Shown here piece by piece: positions 17,429 to 26,593 of a DNA stretch of 36,506 nucleotides (position 1 is its first letter; each line of letters begins with the position of its first letter). The DNA is from Haliea sp. Lineage in GTDB: Bacteria; Pseudomonadota; Gammaproteobacteria; Pseudomonadales; Halieaceae. The position numbers and the translations under genes were made by a program. The notes below the pieces were generated by a model that searched no databases, was not told the origin of the DNA, and saw only the letters and a list, made by a program, of their open reading frames with translations. Location of the stretch: the NCBI GenBank assembly GCA_002862985.1, contig PKCY01000215.1, forward strand, positions 1 to 36,506, written 5' to 3'.

Positions 17429-20038
17429 TTAGAAATCAAGTTCAATCTCAGGGTCGATCAGTGCAATCTGGGCTCTGAATTCGTCCTGAATCATGTCGAG
17501 GGCTTCCTGCGTGTCTGCTTCGAAGCGGGCCGTAAGTGCCGGGCCGGTATTCGAAGCCCGCACTAGTCCCCAGCCATTATTGAAATCAACGCGGACGCCA
17601 TCTATGGTGTTAACTTTCCCCGAAGAGAAGTCTGACTCTTTGACAATCTTTTCTATCAATAGAAATTTGTAGCTATCCGCCACGGGAATAATAATTTCTG
17701 GTGTGTTGACAGTGGTTGGAAATTTGGAAATAGAATCGTCCAGGCTTTCTCCGTGGGTACTGAGGATTTCAGCGAGGCGTGCTGCGGCGTACATCCCATC
17801 ATCAAACCCAAACCATCGCTCGCCGAAGAACATGTGGCCTGAAAACTCACCACCCAAAAGAGCGCCGGTTTCCATCATCTTTTCCTTCATAAATGCATGC
17901 CCTGTTTTGCATAACACAGGCCGACCGCCATATTGGGTTATCAATGTGGAGAGGTGGCGGCTGCATTTTACGTCAAACACCACGTCTGCGCCGGGATTAC
18001 GTGACACGACATCTTGCGCGAAGAGCATCAGTAGAACATCGGATCGCACAATCTGTCCTGACGGGGTGACCACGGCCAGGCGGTCTCCGTCTCCGTCGAA
18101 AGCCACACCAAAATCGGCACCTACTTTTTGAACAACCAGCGCCAGATCTGCAAGGTTGTTTTCGTCGCTGGTGTCAGGGGGGTGGTTGGGGAAGCGTCCG
18201 TCAATTTCGCAGTGCAGGCGTTCGACCTCGCAGCCGAGCTCGTCAAAGAGTAATGGCGCAATCTCGCTAGTTGCGCCATTACCGGCATCGATCACTATTT
18301 TGAGAGGGACTGCAATAGCGATATCGTGCAAAACCGCTTCGATGTAGGCCGGCATCACTTCTTCGCGGGTCATGCGTCCGTCCCCCGTGCCGAATGTGCC
18401 TGCCAACACCCGGTCACGAATCTGCTGGATGCCACCGGCGGCAATAGTTTGCTGGTTGAGCACGATTTTTAGTCCGTTGTGCTCTGCCGAGTTGTGGCTG
18501 CCAGTAACCATTACGCCAGAGTGATAATTGAGGTGCCGCGTCGCAAAATATAGAAGTGGTGTTGGCACCAGGCCGATATCAACAATGTCTCTTCCTGTTT
18601 CCATCATGGCCCGAATCAGCGCGGATTTAATACGCGGGCTGGATTCCCGCCCATCACATCCGACAATTAGTGTTTGTTCGCCCATTTCCCCAGCGATGCT
18701 GCCAATGGCTCTGGCAATATTCGAGATTAGCTCATCGCCCAATTCGGTATCTGCGAGGCCGCGGATATCGTAGGCACGAAATATGTGCGCCGGGAAATCG
18801 GCCTCTGTGTCGGCAGCGGCTGAGCTGTCCTTTTCGTTGGATAAATCAAGATCCAGCACTTCCTCCTCCTGATCCAGCATGCTATCCGTATGGAACATGT
18901 GGTTGGCCAGGTCTGGGTCGGGAGATGAGATAGCTTCAACCTCGGGCTGGGGTATTTTTTCATGGCTGGAGCTGTTTTGACGCAGGGCACGCAATGTGGC
19001 ACGCCGCAATTGCTTGGCGATCGAGACCAGCTCGGGTATTGACAGGGTAAAAGACGACTTTCGGTCCGCCGCGGAAATGATCTTGTTCACTTCGGCATCC
19101 AACTTCCTGGGGAATAGTATCAAGAGCAATAAGAGGGAGCAGATCGTTGCGATCACAATTGTCGTTAGTACGGCGAACAAAGGCGACTGCTGGATGTGAA
19201 GCGTGGCCAGTAATTTCTTCGAGGGGCTAAATGCTACCCGCCACCTCGTCTCCGGAACATCGGCATAGTGCGTGTTTGTATCAGGGGCGGCGCTGCCGTT
19301 TACGGCAATGACATCTACGCGTTCGTTGCCCGAGGAGGTCGTGTACAGTTGCTCGAGTGCAAATCGACCACTCGCTTGATCCAGGGATTTCAGCTGAGTG
19401 ACTATCTGTGTATTATCGATAGTCACAATGATAACAGCCTGGTGTTCCTCAATGCGTGGATGCGTTACACGAGCAGCCATGGAGGTCAGCCACTGATCTT
19501 CAAACTTGTAGGCTTCGGGTTGGATTTCCTCGCCCTCGCTGGCGCGCCTTACAAGGTCAACTTCAATGTGATTGCGTAGGCCCTGATTGCCATCTGCGAA
19601 AACCGCCGTGCCCATATTTCCAACCGGGATAATGCGCAAACTGATCACTTCTGGAAAGTAGTCCAGCATAGCCTTTTCTACCAGGGCAATGTCATCCGTC
19701 GACCTACTGGCTATCGCCGAAAGTGCTAGGGGTGACAGTGCGGCACTTTGAACACGATTTTCCATTCGATCAAACAGGTGATGGACATTCGTTGCCTGCT
19801 GCACTGCGAAAGACGATGCAACCCGCGCGATCTGCTGGTTTTGCAAGTAGGGTTCGCGAATTAGACTCAGGTAACTAAATCCCAGCAACACGGGCACGAG
19901 AGTAACTAGCAGGGCCATACCACCAATGCTCTTTAAGGCATTGCCTTTGGCGATAATTCCCTGCTGACTCTGTGAGACTGCTTCCTTCTTGTCATCGTTT
20001 TCGGAGACAGTTTTTTGGGTTTTTTTAAGCTTCAGCAT
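17429..20038 (-). CDS. algC: Phosphomannomutase/phosphoglucomutase AlgC, long form with N-terminal membrane sensor-like domain
   Basis: 869 aa, nearly twice the ~460 aa of the classical enzyme. Residues about 413-869 are a complete alpha-D-phosphohexomutase: FRAYDIRG (420-427), the phosphoserine loop TGSHNS (Ser514), metal site DGDGDR (648-653), sugar-specificity loop GEFSGH (730-735) and phosphate-binding RASNTGP (827-833). It should supply mannose-1-P and glucose-1-P for exopolysaccharide and LPS. Residues 1-412 add a charged N-terminus, a membrane segment (about 39-60), a periplasmic region of about 220 residues, a second membrane segment (about 287-309) and an acidic linker. The layout resembles a Cache-type sensory module. 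Met387 could in principle start a soluble form. The loop has Ser where many relatives have Pro (TGSHNP). Confidence 0.93.
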   Translation of the reverse strand: MLKLKKTQKTVSENDDKKEAVSQSQQGIIAKGNALKSIGGMALLVTLVPVLLGFSYLSLIREPYLQNQQIARVASSFAVQQATNVHHLFDRMENRVQSAALSPLALSAIASRSTDDIALVEKAMLDYFPEVISLRIIPVGNMGTAVFADGNQGLRNHIEVDLVRRASEGEEIQPEAYKFEDQWLTSMAARVTHPRIEEHQAVIIVTIDNTQIVTQLKSLDQASGRFALEQLYTTSSGNERVDVIAVNGSAAPDTNTHYADVPETRWRVAFSPSKKLLATLHIQQSPLFAVLTTIVIATICSLLLLLILFPRKLDAEVNKIISAADRKSSFTLSIPELVSIAKQLRRATLRALRQNSSSHEKIPQPEVEAISSPDPDLANHMFHTDSMLDQEEEVLDLDLSNEKDSSAAADTEADFPAHIFRAYDIRGLADTELGDELISNIARAIGSIAGEMGEQTLIVGCDGRESSPRIKSALIRAMMETGRDIVDIGLVPTPLLYFATRHLNYHSGVMVTGSHNSAEHNGLKIVLNQQTIAAGGIQQIRDRVLAGTFGTGDGRMTREEVMPAYIEAVLHDIAIAVPLKIVIDAGNGATSEIAPLLFDELGCEVERLHCEIDGRFPNHPPDTSDENNLADLALVVQKVGADFGVAFDGDGDRLAVVTPSGQIVRSDVLLMLFAQDVVSRNPGADVVFDVKCSRHLSTLITQYGGRPVLCKTGHAFMKEKMMETGALLGGEFSGHMFFGERWFGFDDGMYAAARLAEILSTHGESLDDSISKFPTTVNTPEIIIPVADSYKFLLIEKIVKESDFSSGKVNTIDGVRVDFNNGWGLVRASNTGPALTARFEADTQEALDMIQDEFRAQIALIDPEIELDF

Positions 20039-20176
20039 TCACTGAGCCAATGTGTAGGTGCATATAGTTATGATATTACATAGTAGCGACCACACAAATG
20101 GGCATACTTCCTATTATTGCCGCTTTCGCACCAGTGCTTCTCGACGGGCGGAAAGTGCGCGCTAGACAGCTTCAGT

Positions 20177-21379
20177 CTAACTGGCACTGTCGATTTGTTG
20201 TGCTATCAATGTCACAATTTGTCGAGCTATGGTGCCCTTGTTCGCACGCTCAGCAGTATGCTCTCCAGTGCGCCACAACACGGTCACACTATTGTCATCA
20301 CTATTGAAGCCAATGGACGGATCAGAGACGTCGTTGGCCACAATCATATCCAGCCCTTTTCGCTCCATTTTGGCCCGGGCGTATGAGACCACGTCGTTTG
20401 TCTCTGCGGCAAAACCAACCGTGTAGGGGCTGTGCTTGCTAGCGCTGACCGCCGCCACGATATCCGGGTTGCGAACCAATGGCAGGCTTACTTCCTGGGG
20501 CCCCTTTTTTATTTTTTGTTCCTGGATCGTTGCGGGACGATAGTCGGCTACCGCAGCGCAAGCAATAAATATGTCGCACTGGGGTAACAACGCCAGACAC
20601 TGATTCAGCATTTGCTCAGCAGTCTCCACACAAAGGAGCTGCACATGGTCAGGTGGCGTCAAATTGACGGGACCGCTAACCAGCGTTGTTATTGCACCGG
20701 CATCTGCCGCTGCTTGCGCGAGCGCGTATCCCATTTTTCCAGAGCTGTTGTTGGAAATGTATCGTATTGGATCCAGGGCTTCACGGGTGGGGCCTGCTGT
20801 AATGACGATCCTTTTACCTGCCAGCTCGCCCGTCGCAAACAATTCCGTGGCAGCTTGCGCAATAATTGATGGCTCTTCCATCCGTCCGGGGCCAGTATCA
20901 CCGCACGCCTGCTGCCCTGAGGCCGGGCCGATCATCTGTGCGCCTCGTTGAGAGAGAGTGGCGATATTGGCGATGGTTGCCGGATCTTTCCACATCTGTT
21001 GATTCATAGCAGGTGCCAGCAGTAGCGGCGCGGCAGTCGCAAGAGCGACCGTCGTGAGTAGGTCGTCGGCGCGACCCATACTCAATCGCGCAATCAGATC
21101 TGCGGTAGCCGGTGCAATCAACAGCAGGTCGGCCCAGCGGCCAAGTTCAATGTGGCCCATGCCCTGTTCAGCTTTCTCGTCCAGCAGTTCGGTATGCACG
21201 GGATTGCCTGAAAGCGCCTGCAGTGTCAGGGGTGTGATGAACTCTTGGGCACCGTGGGTCATGATCACGCGCACACTGGCCCCGCGCTCCTGCAACTGTC
21301 TAACCAGCTCGGCAGACTTGTAGGCGGCAATACCGCCGCTGACGCCGAGCAGGACGTTGTGATTAAAAAGATGTGCCAT
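20177..21379 (-). CDS. coaBC: Bifunctional phosphopantothenoylcysteine decarboxylase/phosphopantothenate--cysteine ligase CoaBC (Dfp)
   Basis: Performs two consecutive steps of coenzyme A synthesis. The N-terminal CoaC flavoprotein half has LGVSGGIAAYKSAELVRQL, the catalytic-His region (THGAQEFITPLTLQALSGNPV), the APAMNQQMW motif and the ACGDTGPGRM cysteine loop. The C-terminal CoaB half has ITAGPTREALDPIRYISNNSSGKMG and a later FAAETND. The track opens at 21475, inside the divergent radC gene. The real start is MAHLFNHNVLLGVSGG at 21379, giving 400 aa. algC starts 138 bp downstream; the dut gene normally between them in Pseudomonas is not present. Confidence 0.95.
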   Translation of the reverse strand: MAHLFNHNVLLGVSGGIAAYKSAELVRQLQERGASVRVIMTHGAQEFITPLTLQALSGNPVHTELLDEKAEQGMGHIELGRWADLLLIAPATADLIARLSMGRADDLLTTVALATAAPLLLAPAMNQQMWKDPATIANIATLSQRGAQMIGPASGQQACGDTGPGRMEEPSIIAQAATELFATGELAGKRIVITAGPTREALDPIRYISNNSSGKMGYALAQAAADAGAITTLVSGPVNLTPPDHVQLLCVETAEQMLNQCLALLPQCDIFIACAAVADYRPATIQEQKIKKGPQEVSLPLVRNPDIVAAVSASKHSPYTVGFAAETNDVVSYARAKMERKGLDMIVANDVSDPSIGFNSDDNSVTVLWRTGEHTAERANKGTIARQIVTLIAQQIDSAS

Positions 21380-21464
21380 TTGCTCGCTCAAATTGGGAAG
21401 ATGGCGGAAGGCAAAAGATATCACTGTGGAGTGGTATTTGACACCGCAGGTAGGAGGCTCACGG

Positions 21465-22148
21465 ATGAGTACCATGAGTATAGCGCGTTGGATGCCCGGA
21501 GAGGGTCCCCGGGATAAATTGCTGGAGCGAGGCGCGGCATCACTCTCTGATGCAGAGTTACTTGCTGTGCTGCTTCACACGGGCTATCGAGATTGCAGCG
21601 CATTGAATATGGCGCGCGCATTGTTGCGCGAATTTGGTGGCATTGGCGGGTTGCTGCGAGCCGATCAAGATAGCCTGCTGTCATGCCAGGGGGTAGGGCC
21701 GGCCAAATATGGCCGGCTGCGCGCGGCCTTGGAGATCGTTAGCCGTCAGGCGCTGGAGGAGGTGTCTGCCGGTAGTGCGCTGAACAGCCCGAGTGAAACC
21801 AGGCGCTTTTTGCAACATCACCTTGGCAGCCGCAACAGAGAGGTGTTCACGTGTCTGTTTTTGGACAGTCAGAACCGGGTGCAGCGCTGTGAAGATTTGT
21901 TTCTAGGCACCCTTGATGGGGCTGCCGTTTACCCGCGAGAAGTTGCAGTCCGCGCACTGCAGTATGGAGCTGCGGCGGTGATATTCGCCCACAACCATCC
22001 TTCCGGGGTGGCAGAGCCCAGTAGTGCTGACCGCAGGATCACAGAGCGCCTTCAATCCGCCCTATCACTGCTGGATATAAGGGTGCTAGATCACATAATC
22101 GTTGGCGCTGGCCGGGAGTACTCATTCGCGGAGGAAGGGCTGCTGTGA
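21465..22148 (+). CDS. radC: RadC family JAB1/MPN metalloprotein
   Basis: The product has an N-terminal helix-hairpin-helix-like region (LSCQGVGPAKYGRLRAALEI) and a C-terminal JAMM zinc motif HNHPSGVAEPSSAD, matching H-x-H-x7-S-x2-D. Cellular function remains unclear despite the historical DNA-repair name. The track opens at 21393. I choose the ATG at 21465 (MSTMSIARWMPGEGPRDKLL), because AGGAGG (21452-21457) lies 7 nt before it, giving about 227 aa. It is divergent from coaBC and immediately upstream of rpmBG, as in many gammaproteobacteria. Confidence 0.92.
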   Translation: MSTMSIARWMPGEGPRDKLLERGAASLSDAELLAVLLHTGYRDCSALNMARALLREFGGIGGLLRADQDSLLSCQGVGPAKYGRLRAALEIVSRQALEEVSAGSALNSPSETRRFLQHHLGSRNREVFTCLFLDSQNRVQRCEDLFLGTLDGAAVYPREVAVRALQYGAAAVIFAHNHPSGVAEPSSADRRITERLQSALSLLDIRVLDHIIVGAGREYSFAEEGLL

Positions 22149-22250
22149 TGGGTGTTGGGGCGCACACTAGCGACTGGCATTGACTGCGTAACCTCCCGGA
22201 ATCATTCGGCGCGACGCTGGTGCGGAGGCTTTTCGCGCCTAGGGTTGGCC

Positions 22251-22279
22251 TTGCTATGGCTGGGGTGTTCTGGTATAAA
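22251..22279 (+). promoter_or_regulatory. rpmBG promoter (sigma-70, extended -10)
   Basis: TTGCTA (22251-22256), a 17-nt spacer and TATAAA (22274-22279), with TG-G directly before the -10 making it an extended -10 promoter. The sequence after it is GC-rich (GTCGCGC), as in ppGpp-repressed ribosomal promoters. This implies a leader of roughly 85 nt before rpmB. Confidence 0.72.
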
Positions 22280-22371
22280 GTCGCGCTCTGCGCGGCTGGA
22301 GCTCTGTTTTGGCCGCAAAGCACACCCTTTTTTACTGGAATTCCCGCGTCTTATTTGGGAGAGCAACGATC

Positions 22372-22608
22372 ATGGCAAGAGTCTGTCAGGTTACCGGCAA
22401 GCGTCCGGTAACAGGAAACAACGTATCACACGCAAAAAACCGCACCCGACGCCGTTTTTTGCCGAACCTGCACCACCATCGATTCTGGTTGGAGTCGGAG
22501 AAGCGTTATGTTCGTTTGCGCGTTTCTAGCAAAGGCATGCGCATAATCGACAAAAAGGGAATTGAGCAGGTACTGGAAGAAATCCGCGGTCGTGGCGAGA
22601 AAGTATAA
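22372..22608 (+). CDS. rpmB: 50S ribosomal protein bL28
   Basis: 78 aa, starting [20 protein letters not shown] and ending in a [16 protein letters not shown] tail, very close to E. coli L28. The track frame opens earlier at 22309; the ATG at 22372, preceded by GGGAGAG, is the correct start. Only one cysteine is present, so this is the form without a zinc-binding CxxC ribbon. It is followed 12 bp later by rpmG, the universal proteobacterial pairing. Confidence 0.97.
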   Translation: MARVCQVTGKRPVTGNNVSHAKNRTRRRFLPNLHHHRFWLESEKRYVRLRVSSKGMRIIDKKGIEQVLEEIRGRGEKV

Positions 22609-22620
22609 GGGAGATTGGCG

Positions 22621-22776
22621 ATGAGAGAAAAAGTTAGAATGAATTCCTCGGCTGGTACAGGACACTTCTATACCACCGACAAAAACAAGCGTACCACGCC
22701 CGACAAACTTGAGATGAAGAAGTACGATCCCGTGGCACGTAAGCACGTGATGTATAAAGAAAGCAAAATTAAGTAA
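22621..22776 (+). CDS. rpmG: 50S ribosomal protein bL33
   Basis: This ORF is too short for the supplied track. From ATG at 22621 it encodes 51 aa ([20 protein letters not shown] ... MYKESKIK) and stops at TAA 22774-22776. [20 protein letters not shown] is the bL33 signature. It lacks all four zinc-ligand cysteines, so it is the zinc-independent (C-minus) type, matching the C-minus type of bL28 beside it. GGGAGATTGGCG before the ATG supplies a ribosome-binding site. An intrinsic terminator follows. Confidence 0.96.
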   Translation: MREKVRMNSSAGTGHFYTTDKNKRTTPDKLEMKKYDPVARKHVMYKESKIK

Positions 22777-22802
22777 AAATTAGCGCTTAAGACTTTTCTA
22801 TG

Positions 22803-22829
22803 AAACCCTGGCGACTGCCGGGGTTTTTT
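22803..22829 (+). terminator. Rho-independent terminator after rpmG
   Basis: AACCCTGGC (22804-22812), loop GACT and GCCGGGGTT (22817-22825) form a 9-bp stem with one G-T pair, running into a six-T tract (22824-22829). It ends the rpmBG operon 27 bp after the rpmG stop. Confidence 0.88.
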
Positions 22830-22880
22830 GCTTCAGGGCCTGGGTTTTTTAGGGAAGGTGACAAGTGCTAACAAACTGCC

Positions 22881-23693
22881 ATGCCTGAACTGCCCGAAGT
22901 TGAAACTACGCGACGAGGCGTCGAGCCACATTGCCTCAATCAGGTGGTAAGGCGAGTCATCGTGCGTGAAGCTCGTTTGCGCTGGCCCGTGCCTGACCAG
23001 CTCGTCGCCCTCTTATCGGGACAGGTTATTGAAGCAGTACAGCGGCGGGCCAAATACCTTCTTTTTCGCACCGCAGCCGGTTCACTGATGGTGCATCTGG
23101 GGATGTCCGGGTCTCTGCGCCTGGTTGATGCCACAAAGCCGCCCGGCCGGCACGATCATATCGATATTCTGTTTGATGGTGGTGTTTGTCTGCGCTACCA
23201 CGACCCACGACGCTTTGGCTGTTTCCTTTGGCTTGCGCCGGGGGATGACCACCCGTTGCTGAGGAACCTGGGACCAGAGCCACTCTCGTCCGACTTCGAC
23301 GGACAGCTTTTGTACCGCCGATCGCGTGGTCGAAAATTGGCCGTAAAGAGCTTCATAATGGACGGGAAAGTCGTAGTTGGCGTTGGTAATATTTACGCTA
23401 ACGAGGCCCTGTTTCTGGCGGGTATTCGTCCGGACCGAGCTGCCGGGCGCATCTCCAGCGCGCGTTATCAGCACTTGGCGGAAAATGTGAAGCTAGTGCT
23501 CACTAACGCCATAGCGCAGGGTGGGACTACTCTTCGGGATTTTGTCGGCGGCGATGGGAAGCCCGGATACTTCGCCCAGCAACTACTCGTCTATGGCCGG
23601 GGAGGGCAGCCTTGCAAGACCTGTGGCTCAGTGTTGCAAGAGCGGCGTCTGGGGCAGCGCAGCAGCGTCTACTGCGTGACCTGTCAGCACTGA
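22881..23693 (+). CDS. mutM: Formamidopyrimidine-DNA glycosylase (Fpg/MutM)
   Basis: Base-excision repair enzyme that removes 8-oxoguanine and formamidopyrimidines and cleaves the abasic site. It starts [17 protein letters not shown] with the catalytic Pro2/Glu3, has the catalytic lysine region (RRAKYLLF) and the void-filling/helix-two-turn-helix segment ([17 protein letters not shown]), and ends in the zinc finger CKTCG-x16-CVTCQ. The 270-aa length is normal. No clear Shine-Dalgarno lies directly before the ATG. A small envelope-protein gene follows 51 bp downstream, as at the equivalent Pseudomonas locus. Confidence 0.97.
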   Translation: MPELPEVETTRRGVEPHCLNQVVRRVIVREARLRWPVPDQLVALLSGQVIEAVQRRAKYLLFRTAAGSLMVHLGMSGSLRLVDATKPPGRHDHIDILFDGGVCLRYHDPRRFGCFLWLAPGDDHPLLRNLGPEPLSSDFDGQLLYRRSRGRKLAVKSFIMDGKVVVGVGNIYANEALFLAGIRPDRAAGRISSARYQHLAENVKLVLTNAIAQGGTTLRDFVGGDGKPGYFAQQLLVYGRGGQPCKTCGSVLQERRLGQRSSVYCVTCQH

Positions 23694-23744
23694 TCGGGCT
23701 AAACTGGTCCGAAAGGGGAGCGGGTTAAACTCGCGGGGGAAATA

Positions 23745-24128
23745 ATGAGAATAATAGCGAAAGTACGTCGTACCACGGTAGCGCTGATGGTGAGCTGCAT
23801 GCTGGTACCACAGGTGGTGTGGGCTCAGGAGGCAATCGATGAAAGCCCCAATGAATGGGCCATGGTGGGAGATTTATTGGTTGCACGCCCCATCGGTGTA
23901 GTGCTGACTGTTGGAGGCGCTGCCGTATGGCTGGTTAGCTTGCCATTTACCCTACTGGCGGGCAACGCCAGTGAAGCAGCAGGGACTCTGATTGGCGGGC
24001 CAGCAGAGACAACCTTTATGCGCTGCCTGGGCTGCCGTGATACCGGTTACACGGGAAAGGACGCTGAGGCGATTCGCAGACAAAACGAAAAAGAAGCGGT
24101 AGCGGAAGCGGAATATCCTGAGTCCTGA
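23745..24128 (+). CDS. Small secreted or membrane protein of unknown function downstream of mutM
   Basis: 127 aa, function not recognised. Residues 1-27 form a signal peptide (charged MRIIAKVRR, hydrophobic TVALMVSCMLVPQVVWA, likely cleavage after AQ or WA). A second hydrophobic stretch follows (about 46-72, RPIGVVLTVGGAAVWLVSLPFTLLAG), then a short segment with NASEAAGTLIGGPAETTFMRCLGC and a charged tail. The RP-(I/V)-G ... G ... LPF ... G-N pattern recurs, as I recall, in small proteins beside mutM in pseudomonads, so it is probably a real conserved gene. Predicted location: inner membrane or periplasmic face. A CLGC pair could bind metal or form a disulfide. Confidence 0.72.
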   Translation: MRIIAKVRRTTVALMVSCMLVPQVVWAQEAIDESPNEWAMVGDLLVARPIGVVLTVGGAAVWLVSLPFTLLAGNASEAAGTLIGGPAETTFMRCLGCRDTGYTGKDAEAIRRQNEKEAVAEAEYPES

Positions 24129-24167
24129 GACGGCTGTTTGATTTGTCAGCCTGTTCGCCGAAAAGCT

Positions 24168-24677
<510 letters not shown>

Positions 24678-24750
24678 TCATGGTTGCAAATGGTAAACAA
24701 TTTGCGAGGGAGCGACAATGTGCCCGTGCAATTGGCCCATATCATTGAAG

Positions 24751-25341
24751 TCAATCCGCTATCTGATCAACGGTAAACAGACGATAGGCAACGCCGCCGG
24801 AGGCTTTCTCCCGGTGGGGATTCCAGCCGGCAGGAAGCTGGGGTGACGGTTCCGCCGTGCTCGTCTCTATATAGACTATCGCGCCTTTGCGTACCAGTTG
24901 TCGGCGAGCCAGTATCGCGCACACAGGCTCCACCAGTTGTTGATGAAAAGGGGGGTCGATAAATACTATATCAAAGGAGTCAGTGCTTGCTTCGAGAAAC
25001 TGCTGTGCAGAACCCGGAGTACATGTGCCCCTAATATTGGCGCCTAGCGTATGTAAGTGATCACAAACCTGCGTCAGTGCCGCGCCTGAACTGTCCACAA
25101 AAGCGCAGTGATCAGCACCACGGGAAAGTGCTTCGAGTCCCAGGGCTCCACTTCCGGTAAATAAGTCGGCGCAGCGGGCACCCGCCGTATAGTCGGCCAA
25201 CCAGTTGAATAGCGTTTCCCTGATTCTGTCCCCGGTCGGGCGCAGTCCGTCTGCCGGAGTGAACGCAAGTTTACGACCGCGCCAGTGTCCGCCAATGATT
25301 CGCACCTGTTGCTTCCCTGTTCGGCTATTTGATCTCGCCAT
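24751..25341 (-). CDS. rsmD: 16S rRNA (guanine(966)-N(2))-methyltransferase RsmD
   Basis: SAM-dependent methyltransferase for G966 of 16S rRNA. In 196 aa it has RIIGGHWRGRKLAF and LRPTGDRIRETLFNWL at the N-terminus, the SAM motif DLFTGSGALGLEALSRGA, and the catalytic DIVFIDPPF (the DPPF form of the N/D-PP-Y/F motif). It is divergent from ftsY with a gap of only about 76 bp, the arrangement seen in E. coli (rsmD/ftsYEX). Confidence 0.95.
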   Translation of the reverse strand: MARSNSRTGKQQVRIIGGHWRGRKLAFTPADGLRPTGDRIRETLFNWLADYTAGARCADLFTGSGALGLEALSRGADHCAFVDSSGAALTQVCDHLHTLGANIRGTCTPGSAQQFLEASTDSFDIVFIDPPFHQQLVEPVCAILARRQLVRKGAIVYIETSTAEPSPQLPAGWNPHREKASGGVAYRLFTVDQIAD

Positions 25342-25417
25342 TTCTTCACTGAATCCAAGGATGTTACGATAGATGTCTTCGCAGACATTCGTTTGCCCTT
25401 ACTCTAGCACGACATAT

Positions 25418-26593
25418 ATGAAATTTTTTAGACGCAAAAAACAGGTGGAGACTCAAGAGATCCACTCTGTGTCCGGCGATGCCGCTGTTCAGGCTGATGA
25501 GCTTCTCCCGGCTGAGGAAGATCATCCGCACTCGGCAGCAGTGCCAGAGCAGCGACCAGAACCAGAACCCGAACCAGTGTTGGAATCAGCGTCGGAGTCC
25601 ACGCCACAAGCAGAGCTTTTATTGGAGTCCGAAGCAAAGCGACCGGCAGAGGTAGAAGACAAACAGGGTTTCTTTTCCCGATTACGCCGCGGGCTGGGGC
25701 GCACCAGTGATAATTTGGTGCAGGGGATGGGCAATCTGTTCCTGGGCCACAAGGAAATTGATGCCGATCTGTTTGAGGAGCTGGAGTCGCGCCTGCTGAT
25801 GGCCGACGTGGGTATAGACGCTACACGGGAAATCATTGAAAAACTGACCCTGCGTGTCTCCCGCAAGGAATTGACGCGGCCTGAAGCGCTTCAAGCCGCA
25901 TTACGCGAAGAGCTTCTGGCCATGCTGCAGCCTTGCGAGGAGCCCCTGGAGGTCCAGGGTCACCAGCCCTTTGTGGTCCTGATGGTAGGCGTCAACGGAG
26001 TGGGAAAAACGACTACGATCGGCAAGATGGCAAAGCACTATCAGGGCAATGGCCGATCAGTCATGCTTGCTGCTGGCGACACCTTCCGGGCCGCAGCAGT
26101 AGAGCAGCTTCAGGTGTGGGGTGAACGCAACGATGTACCCGTGATTGCCCAGCACACTGGTGCGGATAGTGCATCGGTCCTGTTCGATGCTTTGGAGGCG
26201 GCCCGCGCGCGTAAGATCGATGTGTTGATTGCCGACACAGCCGGTCGGCTGCATAACAAAGACAATCTCATGGAAGAGTTGAAAAAAGTGGTTCGGGTAA
26301 TGGGCAAGCTGGATACGTCTGCGCCGCATGAGGTGATGTTGGTTTTGGACGCGGGTACAGGGCAGAACGCTTTGTCTCAGGCCGAACACTTCCAGCAATG
26401 GGTAGGTGTTACCGGCCTCACGCTGACCAAATTGGATGGTACCGCTAAGGGGGGCATCATCTTCGCCATAGCAAAAAAACTGGGCTTGCCGATTCGCTTT
26501 ATTGGCGTGGGTGAGGCTGCGGAAGATTTGCGCCCATTTCAGGCCGATCAGTTTATCGAAGCGTTGTTTGACGACGAAAATGCCGCTGCATGA
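25418..26593 (+). CDS. ftsY: Signal recognition particle receptor FtsY
   Basis: SRP receptor GTPase that docks ribosome-nascent-chain complexes at the inner membrane. An acidic A domain (EPEPEPEPVLESASES region) precedes the NG domain. GTPase motifs: GVNGVGKTTTIGKMA (G1), DTFRAAAVEQLQVW, DTAGRLHNKDNLMEEL (G3), TKLDGTAKGG (G4) and GVGEAAEDLRPF. The track frame begins at 25373 with an ATG in the leader. I prefer the ATG at 25418 (MKFFRRKK), whose basic start is typical of FtsY, giving 391 aa. Its stop overlaps ftsE (ATGA), so the two are translationally coupled. Confidence 0.95.
   Translation: MKFFRRKKQVETQEIHSVSGDAAVQADELLPAEEDHPHSAAVPEQRPEPEPEPVLESASESTPQAELLLESEAKRPAEVEDKQGFFSRLRRGLGRTSDNLVQGMGNLFLGHKEIDADLFEELESRLLMADVGIDATREIIEKLTLRVSRKELTRPEALQAALREELLAMLQPCEEPLEVQGHQPFVVLMVGVNGVGKTTTIGKMAKHYQGNGRSVMLAAGDTFRAAAVEQLQVWGERNDVPVIAQHTGADSASVLFDALEAARARKIDVLIADTAGRLHNKDNLMEELKKVVRVMGKLDTSAPHEVMLVLDAGTGQNALSQAEHFQQWVGVTGLTLTKLDGTAKGGIIFAIAKKLGLPIRFIGVGEAAEDLRPFQADQFIEALFDDENAAA

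Noticed and set aside
25373-25388. ATGTCT-TCGC-AGACAT hairpin in the ftsY leader.
   Set aside because: Short 6-bp arms without T-tract or conserved context; chance dyad is likely.
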